From assembly GCF_002873335.1 (NCBI RefSeq), contig NZ_MCUW01000004.1, positions 112,536 to 176,535 of the forward strand: a DNA stretch of 64,000 nt, in the 5' to 3' direction. Under the pieces are notes generated by a model. It searched no databases, was not told the DNA's origin, and was given only the letters and a program-made list of their open reading frames with translations. Position 1 is the first letter of the stretch, and each line of letters starts with the position of its first letter. Positions 24,934-33,833 of this stretch are shown piece by piece. The translations under genes and the position numbers were made by a program. Origin of the DNA: Vibrio sp. 10N.286.49.B1 (GTDB lineage Bacteria; Pseudomonadota; Gammaproteobacteria; Enterobacterales; Vibrionaceae).

Positions 24934-27156
24934 TTACCCTACTTTCTCAAATGGCTGCATAACACGTAGCTCGTGAGTTTGGTGATTCAGCTCAAGGGTA
25001 TCTTGATTAACATGAACCTGAATGCGTCCCGAAACATCAAGCGACGTGGAGATGGCCTCTTTACTGCAACATGCTAATACATGATGCTGTTGTTTTGATT
25101 CAAGCGTCCACTGCGCATGGCATATGTCTTCACTTGCATCAGACACCACAACGTCGGTGTAGGACCTCTCCATGTCATAGCCGTGAGACAGCAGTGGAGC
25201 CACGCTTTCATGCGACAACATATTGATGTCGTATTGATAGCCTTTGCCCATTAGTTGGATCTGATTCTCCACACAGTCACCAGATAACGCACTATGAAGT
25301 CGCCATTGCACAGCGGCCGCTTTATGCAAATCCAATGTGTCACAGACTAATACACCTTTATCAGCAACAAAAACCAAGGTTCGAATGAATCGACTCACGG
25401 TTTCATAAGCATTGGACAAATCGAGTTGTACAACACTCCACCCTGTTCCAGACTGTTGATTGATCACCTTCGCAGTTGCCGCTTCGTCATCTAAGGTTTG
25501 GCCGACCCCCGCTATTAATGGCAAATTATGCGCTTGGGTTGTCTGCGTCCATTCACTATGATGTGCACTGCCATAACGATAGCCATAGCTACCACTTGGT
25601 GTTAAGACATTCAATCCATTATCCATCAGAGCAAAATTACCTTGATCGGCATGGCGATGAGAGCTATTACCAAACTGGCTCGCTCGGTAGAACACACTCA
25701 TGTTAGGGCTCATCATTTTACCTAAACCGGCAAAACCATAAAATTGACCACGCACACTCTTTTCGTATTCCGAGTCAATATCCGTCGTGTTTAATGGTCG
25801 ATTAGCATGGTTGATCTGACTGACCGTCGGAATCACATCGAGTAAATGCAATGCATAGGTCTCTATGTCTAGCTCCAACTTTAAACTCATTTCACGCGTT
25901 CTCGTATCACCGAAACGATCAGCGTAGATCCGTAGTGGGTTCTGAGCAAAAAATCCAGGCCATTCAGCGCCATCCCGCTTGCACCAAAAGCCATCGCCAA
26001 ATGGGTGAATCACGTCGTCTGTTGCAACAAAATCCTTAGCGAATTTGCTGTAATTCTTATAGAAAGGATGGTTATAGAAAGAAAACCCACTAAGACGCTC
26101 TATCGATAAGAAAAATGGGTGATGCCACTTGGTATAAGACGAAGAATAAAATGGCCCTTCAGCCCAACTACCATCTTCACCACCATAAAACGGTAATACA
26201 CTTTGGTATATCATTAGCGCGTAGTTTAACCAACGCTCACAAACAACTTGATCGAACTCCTTGTGCAGCACCATAGCAGCCACACCAAGGTACGACGGTA
26301 ATCGCGATGTATGAGAGTGACCAGGAAATTGTTGAAACTGATCCTGCTCTAGGCGTTCTTCCATTTGAAAAGCAATACGTACCAACATTGGGCGCACAAA
26401 TGCTTTTTCGCTGTCAGTCATTAGTGGACTTAGCCAGTGGTATGCAAGGTATAAGTTTCGAGCGAGGGAAAGACCAACCTCATCCCCCCACGTTAATGGG
26501 CGTACTAAAGAAGCGGGCCCTTCAGGGCTCCACTGCGCCAATTTCAACAACAAGCATCTTGCTTTGTCGCCACTTTGCTCGTCACCCCAAATCTTATAAA
26601 GCAAGGTCAATGACACAAGATCTCGGTCAATCCAGTTCCTTACGTTAGCGATGGCAGTACGTTTGCCTTCCTCTTTACCTCGTCGATAATGATCAGGGTA
26701 GGTAACTGCGTCGATATCAACTTTTTCTGCTGTCGCCTGTAGCTTATCAAAGGCGGTCCATGACGCGATTCGAACCGAGTTAATATCTTCATCAAAATAC
26801 ATTAAAAACTGATCACGATGCTCACACAGCTTAAAGATATCTTGAGCGCTAGGTGGAAGATAACTGGTTGACACCTGATCAATAGTGAAAGTAAACCACT
26901 CCGATAAAGCACCAGTATCTTTTGATAGGCGCCATCTATACCCGCCTTCGACCAACAAAAATGGCAGACGAAATGGGGAGCGGACGTCTTTCCAACGCCA
27001 TTGTAAAGGCTTATCCACGTGTTCTAGTTCAATCGTATACGTGTGTTGGTAATCAGATTGTGGCCAGTTAAAACTTGGCGGGTTCAACGTGCTCGTGGTT
27101 TGATCTTGTGGAGAAAGAAAGACTTGAAAGTCATGGTTACGCTCGAGATTCAGCAT
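24934..27156 (-). CDS. Heparinase II/III-fold polysaccharide lyase with DUF4962 N-terminal domain
   Basis: A 740-residue protein without signal peptide, so probably cytoplasmic. Residues about 10-110 are a fibronectin-like DUF4962 module, 150-430 an (alpha/alpha) toroid with 'WYGGEDGSWAEGPFYSSSY'-style segment (here 'FYGGEDGSWAEGPFYSSSYT') and 'FGDGFWCKRDGAEW', and 490-700 the heparinase II/III beta-sandwich containing 'SSHRHADQGNFALMDNGL', whose His is catalytic in the family. It likely cleaves uronic-acid-containing oligosaccharides imported by the symporter next door; alginate oligomers are one candidate, but substrate is unproven. ATG 27156 follows AAAAGGAG and overlaps the acetyltransferase gene by 20 bp. 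Confidence 0.8.
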   Translation of the reverse strand: MLNLERNHDFQVFLSPQDQTTSTLNPPSFNWPQSDYQHTYTIELEHVDKPLQWRWKDVRSPFRLPFLLVEGGYRWRLSKDTGALSEWFTFTIDQVSTSYLPPSAQDIFKLCEHRDQFLMYFDEDINSVRIASWTAFDKLQATAEKVDIDAVTYPDHYRRGKEEGKRTAIANVRNWIDRDLVSLTLLYKIWGDEQSGDKARCLLLKLAQWSPEGPASLVRPLTWGDEVGLSLARNLYLAYHWLSPLMTDSEKAFVRPMLVRIAFQMEERLEQDQFQQFPGHSHTSRLPSYLGVAAMVLHKEFDQVVCERWLNYALMIYQSVLPFYGGEDGSWAEGPFYSSSYTKWHHPFFLSIERLSGFSFYNHPFYKNYSKFAKDFVATDDVIHPFGDGFWCKRDGAEWPGFFAQNPLRIYADRFGDTRTREMSLKLELDIETYALHLLDVIPTVSQINHANRPLNTTDIDSEYEKSVRGQFYGFAGLGKMMSPNMSVFYRASQFGNSSHRHADQGNFALMDNGLNVLTPSGSYGYRYGSAHHSEWTQTTQAHNLPLIAGVGQTLDDEAATAKVINQQSGTGWSVVQLDLSNAYETVSRFIRTLVFVADKGVLVCDTLDLHKAAAVQWRLHSALSGDCVENQIQLMGKGYQYDINMLSHESVAPLLSHGYDMERSYTDVVVSDASEDICHAQWTLESKQQHHVLACCSKEAISTSLDVSGRIQVHVNQDTLELNHQTHELRVMQPFEKVG

Positions 27157-27709
27157 CACTACGCTCCTTTTCAAACCAAATGTATTCGCCCGTTTCAGCG
27201 TTTATTTCCCCAATTGGCTTAGCCGGTGAGCCAGCGACAATAGCGTAAGGCTGGACGTCCTGGGTGACGACTGCATTGGCGCAAACCAACGCGCATTTAC
27301 CAATAGTGACACCAGGGGTCACCACAACACCCGAGGTCAACCATACCCCATTGTTGATAACGACTTGGCCTTTTGTAGGACACGTCCTAAGCCCAAACGT
27401 CTCTGTCTGTGGGTCATAAAGATGATTACCTGCCACAATCGAAACATGAGGACCGATCAATACATGATCCCCAATAACAACGTCGCCATTAATATAGCTA
27501 TACAAGCCAATGTAAGAATGATTGCCAATCTGATTGTCATTGATTCTTACAATCGCGCCCGGTGCAATTCTTACATTGTCACCGTCGAATCCAAGAATAC
27601 TGGCGCGCGCCGTATCATCTTCAAAGTTATTGCTCTTAGCCGTATAAAGTGTGAATTTTCTGAACTCTTCGTCCGTTAATTCACCACCAAATTTTTGTTG
27701 TACCGACAT
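27137..27709 (-). CDS. Hexapeptide-repeat O-acetyltransferase (NodL/CatB-like)
   Basis: A 190-residue left-handed beta-helix acetyltransferase. Hexapeptide turns are visible in 'IGNHSYIGLYSYINGDVVIG', 'DHVLIGPHVSIVAGNHLYDP' (with the catalytic His of the N-H motif), 'VTPGVTIGKCALVCANAVVT' and 'PYAIVAGSPAKPIGEI', the acetyl-CoA end. ATG 27709 lies seven bases after GAGGAT and is preferred to the upstream ATG 27766. Cotranscribed between the symporter and the lyase, so it probably modifies the same sugar. Substrate unknown. Confidence 0.85.
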   Translation of the reverse strand: MSVQQKFGGELTDEEFRKFTLYTAKSNNFEDDTARASILGFDGDNVRIAPGAIVRINDNQIGNHSYIGLYSYINGDVVIGDHVLIGPHVSIVAGNHLYDPQTETFGLRTCPTKGQVVINNGVWLTSGVVVTPGVTIGKCALVCANAVVTQDVQPYAIVAGSPAKPIGEINAETGEYIWFEKERSDAESRA

Positions 27710-27791
27710 AAGTATCCTCACAAACGGGGACAGGAAAATTGCCCTGTCCCTTAAAAAATTATTCAAATCTAAATTTAAAACAATGCACGTA

Positions 27792-29570
27792 TTAAGCGGT
27801 TGCCTTTACAACCTGTGGTTGTTGAGCTCGCTTCTTGGTTCTAAGTAAAATGAAGCCAATCAATCCAACTACACCTGCAACGATTAGGAACAATGAACGC
27901 CCCCACATAGGGTTAGGCACCAAAGCAAGAGATGCTAAGAAGACCGATGCAGTAATAAGCATTTTCCCGAGCATATCGTGTTGTTTGTTATCCGCTAAAA
28001 TACTGGTTTCTGTCTCTTCAACCACAACCTCAGTATCAACATTGCTAAAGAACTTGTTGATCTCGGCAGCACGCTCTGCAGACGGCTCTTTATAAAAGAA
28101 CTGAGATAATACGAAGAACGGTAAGGTGATACCCATGTGGCCGATTACACCAAGCGTCACCGACTTCATTTCTGAGAATTCACGTGCACTCAATGGTGTA
28201 TCTAGACCTAACACTGATTCGATAAGTTGCGGTGTAATCCCAAACGCAATGAATGCGGATACGCCCATACCAACGAGAATCGTTCCCCAACCGGCCCAAT
28301 CCGGTGTTTTACGAATGAAGAAACACATGATTGAAGGAATCAAGACAGGGAAGCCAACCAATGTCCCAACAAGCATCATCAAGTCAAACAAACCAAAGTT
28401 TTTCAAAGAGGTTAAAAACAAACCGGTAATGATAATCACAATACCAAACACAGCGGTCAGTACTTTACTGGCCATCATCAGGTGTTGTTCAGAGAAGTTT
28501 TTGCAAAAATACGGTTCGTAAACACTTTTCAAGATGATGCCAGCGTTACGGTTTAGAGCAGAATCCATAGAAGACATGGTGGCAGCAAACATCGCCGCGA
28601 GCATTAAGCCGACCATACCCACTGGCATTTCGCGGCTAACAAAGATGTAATACGTCGCATCAGCAACTTTATCGCCTAAGCCATCCAAGCCCCATGTTGT
28701 TACATCTGGGTAATTACCCGCAACGTACCAAGCCGGTAAGAACCAAATCAGTGGACCAAGAATCATCAAAGAACATGCTAGCAATGCGGCTTTTCGGGCA
28801 TTCTTAGTGTCTTTAGATGCAATGAAACGATAAGAGTCGACCATGTTGTTGGTGCTAAAAAACTGTTTAACAAAGATACAGATAAACCAACCGAAAAATA
28901 GGTAGCTGTAGCTATATCCGTCACCGATCAATTGCTCGGTTGGCAGACCAACCTCAAGCAGGTTACCCACGCCACCCGATTTCCAAATCGCCACCATTGC
29001 CGCGACAAATGTCATGACTGTGATGATGATCATCTGCATAAAGTCAGAGGCAATCACCGCCCAACTTCCGCCGACTAGGGACATAAATAACACCACCAAG
29101 CCAGCACCAATAATAGTCTGCTCCAATGGCACCCCTACCACTGCGCTGGTAAAAACCGCAAGGCCATTCAACCAAATCGCAGCTTGTAATACGCTAAGAG
29201 GTACATTCGCCCATGTGAACACTTGTTCGTTCACTTTACCCAAACGCATTCTCACCCCTTGTAAAGGACTGATCACTCGCATTTGACGTGCTTTCGCGGC
29301 AAAGAAAAGGTAGTTACAAAAATAACCGAGCGCGTTAGCAAAAAAGACGATGGCAACCGACATACCGCTCGTCAGGGCTTTGCCCATTAACCCCGTAAAG
29401 GTCATGGCACTCAAAGCCATCATGAAGGCGCTTGAACCCACCATCCACCAAAGCATGCGGCCACCACCCCGGAAATATTCACTGGTATTCGACGCAGCAG
29501 AGCGAAAAACCCAGCCTAGGCTGATTAAAAATAAAAAGTAAACGAGTACAACGATAATATCGATATCCAT
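27792..29570 (-). CDS. Sodium:solute symporter (SSS family)
   Basis: A 592-residue protein with about fourteen membrane helices. It begins 'MDIDIIVVLVYFLFLISLGW' and has SSS hallmarks: 'SSEYFRGGGRMLWWMVGSSA'-like segment ('TSEYFRGGGRMLWWMVGSSA'), 'MALSAMTFTGLMGKA', and 'LMLAAMFAATMSSMDSALNR', the sodium-site helix. ATG 29570 follows AGGAT. It heads the leftward operon symporter-acetyltransferase-lyase and is the likely importer of the lyase substrate. SSS relatives in alginate clusters (ToaA/B-like) import unsaturated uronates; similarity is by context. Confidence 0.9.
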   Translation of the reverse strand: MDIDIIVVLVYFLFLISLGWVFRSAASNTSEYFRGGGRMLWWMVGSSAFMMALSAMTFTGLMGKALTSGMSVAIVFFANALGYFCNYLFFAAKARQMRVISPLQGVRMRLGKVNEQVFTWANVPLSVLQAAIWLNGLAVFTSAVVGVPLEQTIIGAGLVVLFMSLVGGSWAVIASDFMQMIIITVMTFVAAMVAIWKSGGVGNLLEVGLPTEQLIGDGYSYSYLFFGWFICIFVKQFFSTNNMVDSYRFIASKDTKNARKAALLACSLMILGPLIWFLPAWYVAGNYPDVTTWGLDGLGDKVADATYYIFVSREMPVGMVGLMLAAMFAATMSSMDSALNRNAGIILKSVYEPYFCKNFSEQHLMMASKVLTAVFGIVIIITGLFLTSLKNFGLFDLMMLVGTLVGFPVLIPSIMCFFIRKTPDWAGWGTILVGMGVSAFIAFGITPQLIESVLGLDTPLSAREFSEMKSVTLGVIGHMGITLPFFVLSQFFYKEPSAERAAEINKFFSNVDTEVVVEETETSILADNKQHDMLGKMLITASVFLASLALVPNPMWGRSLFLIVAGVVGLIGFILLRTKKRAQQPQVVKATA

Positions 29571-29749
29571 GTGCAATCCTGTATTTGTAGAGTACGTGCC
29601 ATATATCGCCTTATTGGTCACTTTTATGCGGCGATGGCGTTACTTAAAAAGTATGAGACTTGATGCAAGTTTCACTATACTCGCGCTTACATATAGCTGG
29701 AAATGATAATACTGTATAACAATAATACATAATGAGAATGACTAGACAA

Positions 29750-30667
29750 ATGGACATAAAAACACTGACGACTTTCGTGTCTGTCGCCAAGCATAAGAAC
29801 TTTTCGGCGGCAGCAAGAGAACTGCATAGCGTACAGCCAACCGTTTCTAGGCATGTCTCAGAACTGGAAAGCGAGCTCGGTCTAAAGCTCTTCTTACGCA
29901 CGACTCATCAAGTTGAACTGACTCAGGCTGGTGCGGTATTATTGCCTGAGGCGCAAGCGATATTAGCCAATGACAAACGAGTGAAAACCCTGGTTCAGAA
30001 CACGCAAAAAGAAGAGAAAAATCACCTTAAAGTCGGCTATTTAGCCACAGCATGTTCCTTTTTCTTACCTAATCTTGTCGGACAATTTCTGCTCAATCAT
30101 TCCGACGTCACGACCAGTCTTCATGAAATGACCGGACAAGAACAATTTGAGGCGCTGACACAAAATAAAATCGATATCGCCTTTTCACGGCGCCAACCAA
30201 AACTCGATGAGAATTTGTTTTCGGTAGAAGAAATATACGCTGACAAAATGGTCGCTATTGTGCCAGCGCAGCATCCGCTTGCTAACCAAACGGAACTCTC
30301 GATGTCTGATCTTGAAGGCGAACCGTTTATTTTGTTTCAACGATCTGAATGGATAGAAATGTATGAGCATATTTTATCTTTAGCGCAAGAAAGTGGCTTT
30401 ACGCCCAATGTGACTTTTCACCCCGAAAACATGAGGCATCTGGTGACATCCGTGTCTTCAGGACTTGGGATTTCGATTGCCCCACAATGCATCAAATTCA
30501 TCGCAGACAATAACTGTGTTTGTATCCCCATTAGCAACGTGAATCTGGTGCTTCCTCTTTATATCTACTACAAACGAAGTGGCGCTAGTAGCGCGTTAGA
30601 AAAGTTTGTCAGCACGTGCTCAAGCATCAAGCCTGATGTGCAAAACGCGATCTGCTCAACGCATTAA
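29750..30667 (+). CDS. LysR-family regulator next to the lyase/symporter operon
   Basis: A 305-residue LysR protein beginning 'MDIKTLTTFVSVAKHKNFSA', 'AARELHSVQPTVSRHVSELE', the winged HTH, followed by a two-lobed effector domain. It is divergent from the symporter gene (180 bp apart), the usual position of the operon's own regulator. ATG 29750 is the conserved LysR start; six more codons are open upstream. Effector unknown. Confidence 0.9.
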   Translation: MDIKTLTTFVSVAKHKNFSAAARELHSVQPTVSRHVSELESELGLKLFLRTTHQVELTQAGAVLLPEAQAILANDKRVKTLVQNTQKEEKNHLKVGYLATACSFFLPNLVGQFLLNHSDVTTSLHEMTGQEQFEALTQNKIDIAFSRRQPKLDENLFSVEEIYADKMVAIVPAQHPLANQTELSMSDLEGEPFILFQRSEWIEMYEHILSLAQESGFTPNVTFHPENMRHLVTSVSSGLGISIAPQCIKFIADNNCVCIPISNVNLVLPLYIYYKRSGASSALEKFVSTCSSIKPDVQNAICSTH

Positions 30668-30682
30668 TTGCCATTAGGTAGT

Positions 30683-30714
30683 AAGGTAATGAACTAATAA
30701 GGTAATGAGCTAAT
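30683..30714. repeat. 16-bp tandem duplication
   Basis: AAGGTAATGAACTAAT (30683-30698) is followed at once by AAGGTAATGAGCTAAT (30699-30714), one base different. It lies just after the LysR stop codon. Each copy holds AAGG and an ATG, but no open frame follows. Confidence 0.8.
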
Positions 30715-30743
30715 AGCGAAATCCGTGGTCGTTCTCATATTGT

Positions 30744-31124
30744 TTACTGCACGCTACGCTTTAATATCGCTGAAAAATGGCCCGAAGAAGAGCTTGCAGA
30801 CACTAATACCCAACCTTTTGAATTCAAGAAATTCACGGCATCAATTGGCGAGTTAAAGGAGACCGTATTACCAGACTCATCGCGAAGAAGGCCTTTATTG
30901 CGAATACTTATTTCAACTTCTTGCCCAAAATCGACTTCGACTTTCCATTTGGTCAAGCTCAGCAACTTTCCGCGCGCCACCACGCGGGCATACTGTTCCG
31001 TTTGCCCACTCGCGACACTTGCCTCTGGACTATTGATGGCCATACTGGCTGGTGATAGTGCGAGCATAGACATTATTAACAACATCATCAACTTAGGGTT
31101 ATGACGTAACGAGTATCTTTTCAT
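30744..31124 (-). CDS. Small exported protein of unknown function
   Basis: A 126-residue protein with a good signal peptide ('LMMLLIMSMLALSPASMA', cleavage near residue 29) and an AGAGGTT ribosome site. The mature 97 residues look beta-rich ('KWKVEVDFGQEVEISIRNKG', 'AVNFLNSKGWVLVSASSSSG'). I recognise no domain; the 'KGW.LV....S..G....I.KR' ending is reminiscent of small periplasmic proteins with a C-terminal sandwich. It is divergent from the HTH regulator at 31258. Confidence 0.75.
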   Translation of the reverse strand: MKRYSLRHNPKLMMLLIMSMLALSPASMAINSPEASVASGQTEQYARVVARGKLLSLTKWKVEVDFGQEVEISIRNKGLLRDESGNTVSFNSPIDAVNFLNSKGWVLVSASSSSGHFSAILKRSVQ

Positions 31125-31257
31125 TTGTAACCTCTATCTTTACTTTCTATGAACGTATTCTTGAGGTGTAAGCATACGGTTATTTCTTTTCATAATTTGA
31201 AAACCGTCTTATCCTTATTTTTAATATATGAAAACAAGCAATGAGTGAGTTAATAAT

Positions 31258-31668
31258 ATGGCCCAACTAGAAACCAAAGGATTTGAGTTTTTTGGTGAAC
31301 AAGAGCACCGCTTTCGAGCCATGTTAATTGAACGTGTTGAGACCTATATGGTCCACAGTCAGTTAACAAAAAATCAGTTGGCCGACAAAGCTGGCATTGG
31401 AAAAACCTCGTTTTATAGCAAAATGGACCGAACTCAAGAGAGTCAATTTACTACCTTGGATTTATTTCGCCTTGGCAAAGCCATGGACGTCAGTATTTTG
31501 CAGTTTTTCCCCGTAGAAGAGATCGATCGTGAACATGGTGGGCAACTGGCGGTTCCGGCCAGTGTATTGCATATGATGGACATGATGATGTCGATGAGTA
31601 ATACCGATATTGCGATGCTTTACGACATGATAGAAACGTTAAAAAAACACAATAAGATCAATAAATAA
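31258..31668 (+). CDS. HTH (XRE-like) regulator, paralogue of the 59370 gene
   Basis: A 136-residue protein. After an N-terminal 'FEFFGEQEHRFRAMLIERVE' comes a lambda-repressor-type helix-turn-helix ('LTKNQLADKAGIGKTSFYSK', 'TLDLFRLGKAMDVSILQFFP') and a helical methionine-rich tail. The gene at 59370-59792 shares the Y/F-x-F-Y/F-G ... R-x-MLIER-V/I-E opening, the HTH position and the D-V-S-I/L-L-Q-x-x-P motif. Both copies stand divergent to an exported-protein gene. Targets unknown. Confidence 0.8.
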   Translation: MAQLETKGFEFFGEQEHRFRAMLIERVETYMVHSQLTKNQLADKAGIGKTSFYSKMDRTQESQFTTLDLFRLGKAMDVSILQFFPVEEIDREHGGQLAVPASVLHMMDMMMSMSNTDIAMLYDMIETLKKHNKINK

Positions 31669-31723
31669 TCCCTAACCAACGCCGCAATCAATGGTTCACA
31701 TTGCCCGCAACTCACTCATAGAG

Positions 31724-31734
31724 CCCCCCCCCCC
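31724..31734. repeat. C11 homopolymer
   Basis: Eleven consecutive C between the HTH gene and the first glutathione transferase gene, about 50 bp before the paired palindromes. It could vary in length by slippage or be a sequencing uncertainty. Confidence 0.8.
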
Positions 31735-31781
31735 TCTTTTCTTCTTAAGTAGAAGTTCAATACCTTTTGTTTTTCATAAAA

Positions 31782-31833
31782 TTGAACATTTGTTCAGGTT
31801 GGCCTTGAACGGTCGTTCAATTGATCTTATAGT
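31782..31833 (+). promoter_or_regulatory. Promoter with two TetR-like operators before the glutathione transferase
   Basis: TTGAACATTTGTTCAG (31782-31797) and TTGAACGGTCGTTCAA (31805-31820) are inverted repeats of TTGAAC-N4-GTTCAA, 23 bp apart. The left half of the second is also a good -35 box (TTGAAC), and TATAGT at 31828-31833 is a -10 box at the ideal 17-bp spacing. A repressor on these sites would block the promoter. No TetR gene lies in this window, so the regulator is elsewhere. Confidence 0.7.
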
Positions 31834-31902
31834 AATGTTGTTCGCATGGAGATGACCCCTCGCGACTTTTTTAATTTCAGGCCCAATTCAAAGGAAAATG
31901 AC

Positions 31903-32580
31903 ATGCTGAAGTTCTATTTTCACAAAACCCCAAACCCAATGAAAGTCGCGTTATATCTTGCCGAAACTGGGCTTCCTTACGAGCTCGTCCCAGTCGATAC
32001 ATACAAAGGAGAGCAACACCAACCTGAGTATCTGGCCATCAATCCCAATGGAAAAGCACCGGCACTTGAAGATGACGGCGTAAGAGTCTTTGATTCCAAT
32101 GCGATACTGCTTTATCTATCAGAGAAAACAGGTCTACTCGCGGGTAAGCCAGAACACCGAGGTGAGTTGTTGTCGTGGATGATGTTTATCGCCTCTGGTC
32201 TTGGGCCATTTTCAGGTCAATCCGTGCACTTTCGACATGCCGCACCTGAGAAGCTGCCGTACGCCATCAATCGTTACTTACGAGAAGCTCAACGCCACTA
32301 CGACGTACTCAATAAGCATCTTGAAGGTAAGGAATACCTGGTTGGTGAAGAGTACAGTATTGCCGATGTCGCAGCCTGGGGTTGGATCGACAAGGCAGCC
32401 GTTGTATTAGGAGAAGAAGGCCTAGCCCCTTATCCGCACCTACAACGTTGGTTTGAAAATATTAACAGCCGCCCAGCCGTTGAAGTTGCGCGTAACATTG
32501 GCAGTGATGTGGCATTTAAATCTGAGCAAGACGAAGCCACTAAACGAGCATTGTTTCCACAAAATTATTCGAAAGATTAG
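31903..32580 (+). CDS. Glutathione S-transferase family protein
   Basis: A 225-residue soluble GST. The thioredoxin-like domain 'KFYFHKTPNPMKVALYLAET' and 'NPNGKAPALEDDGVRVFDSN' binds glutathione (the S/D-S-x-A-I turn), and 'YSIADVAAWGW' is the N-capping box of the helical domain. It resembles YfcG/disulfide-bond oxidoreductase-type GSTs. ATG 31903 follows AAAGGAAAATGAC; an open frame from 31846 has no such site. It is followed by a second GST gene, and sits under the palindrome-controlled promoter. Confidence 0.9.
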   Translation: MLKFYFHKTPNPMKVALYLAETGLPYELVPVDTYKGEQHQPEYLAINPNGKAPALEDDGVRVFDSNAILLYLSEKTGLLAGKPEHRGELLSWMMFIASGLGPFSGQSVHFRHAAPEKLPYAINRYLREAQRHYDVLNKHLEGKEYLVGEEYSIADVAAWGWIDKAAVVLGEEGLAPYPHLQRWFENINSRPAVEVARNIGSDVAFKSEQDEATKRALFPQNYSKD

Positions 32581-32754
32581 ACAATTACCCGAACCTCATG
32601 TTGAATGAGAGTAAGTGGGCGATGGTCAGCCCCTAACCCACTTTGTGCTAGGCCTTCTATAATGTTCATGGCAGACGTATTTTCATTATGCTTGTGGTGG
32701 AATAAACAAAATTAAGCAGGCGCAGAGTTTTCTAGTTTGAATTTAGGAGTAAAT

Positions 32755-33621
32755 ATGGACAACAAATATACACCACCAAAAGTATGGGTAGACAATACGG
32801 ATGGCGGAAACAAATGGGCCAGCATCAATCGTCCGGTATCCGGTTCAACACATGAGAAAACCCTGCCTGTTGGTGAACATCCACTGCAGCTCTATTCATT
32901 AGGTACGCCTAATGGACAAAAAGTAACGATTCTTTTAGAAGAGCTTATCGCGCTAGGGATCCAAGAAGCCGAATACGATGCTTATCTTATTAACATAGGT
33001 GAAGGTGATCAGTTTTCTTCTGGCTTTGTCGGCGTTAACCCTAACTCGAAGATACCCGCACTGGTTGATAAATCCGGAGCAGAAGACATCAATGTCTTTG
33101 AATCGGCCTCTATCCTTGTCCATCTTGCTGAAAAATTTGGTCAGTTCTTACCAAAGGAAGGGGCAGCACGTACCCAAACTCTCAATTGGTTGTTCTGGGC
33201 TCAAGGTTCAGCACCGTTCTTAGGGGGTGGTTTCGGCCATTTCTATGCATACGCCGATGAGAAATTCGAATACCCTATTAACCGTTTTGCTATGGAAGCA
33301 AAACGTCAACTCGACGTTCTAGACAAGCAACTGGCCAACAATACCTTTGTGGCGGGTGAAGAATACACCATTGCCGACATGGCTATTTGGCCATGGTATG
33401 GCGCCGTCGTTTTAGGTCGATTGTATGATGCTGCTGAGTTCTTACAAGTTGAGAGCTACCATCATGTTATGCGCTGGGCCAATATGCTTGACGCCCGAGA
33501 AGCGGTGCAACGCGGGCGTATCATAAACCGCTCGTGGGGCGAAGAATGGGAACAAGTCCCTGATCGCCATAGTGCCGCGGATATAGACAACGTACTCGCG
33601 CTCAAACCTGACGCGTCGTAG
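32755..33621 (+). CDS. yghU: Glutathione-dependent disulfide-bond oxidoreductase, YghU type
   Basis: A 288-residue GST with the extended N terminus of YghU ('YTPPKVWVDNTDGGNKWASI', 'NRPVSGSTHEKTLPVGEHPL') and 'LYSLGTPNGQKVTILLEE', 'GVNPNSKIPALVD', 'VFESASILVHLAEKFGQF'. E. coli YghU binds two glutathiones and reduces disulfides and organic peroxides. ATG 32755 lies after TTTAGGAGTAAAT. It lies 175 bp after the first GST and may share or extend its regulation. Terminator follows at 33704. Confidence 0.93.
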   Translation: MDNKYTPPKVWVDNTDGGNKWASINRPVSGSTHEKTLPVGEHPLQLYSLGTPNGQKVTILLEELIALGIQEAEYDAYLINIGEGDQFSSGFVGVNPNSKIPALVDKSGAEDINVFESASILVHLAEKFGQFLPKEGAARTQTLNWLFWAQGSAPFLGGGFGHFYAYADEKFEYPINRFAMEAKRQLDVLDKQLANNTFVAGEEYTIADMAIWPWYGAVVLGRLYDAAEFLQVESYHHVMRWANMLDAREAVQRGRIINRSWGEEWEQVPDRHSAADIDNVLALKPDAS

Positions 33622-33703
33622 GCCACCACAGTAAAAACGCTTAAGGTTTGAACACGAATGGTGGGTTATACCCAACACGCTTAAAATTAGACCCTAAGCA
33701 TCT

Positions 33704-33735
33704 AAAAAGCCGAGAATCCTAGTCTCGGCTTTTTT
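33704..33735. terminator. Bidirectional terminator between yghU and the HAD gene
   Basis: AAAAAGCCGAGA (33704-33715) pairs with TCTCGGCTTTTTT (33723-33735) around seven bases. T runs on both strands serve the two converging genes. A 7-bp repeat GGTTTTT x3 (33758-33778) follows. Confidence 0.88.
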
Positions 33736-33833
33736 AGTTTTTGTGCTTTTGGCTTTTGGTTTTTGGTTTTTGGTTTTTAAATAACGATTTCAACTCCAAG
33801 CCCTGATTGTTATTCAACGTTACTTCATACTAG

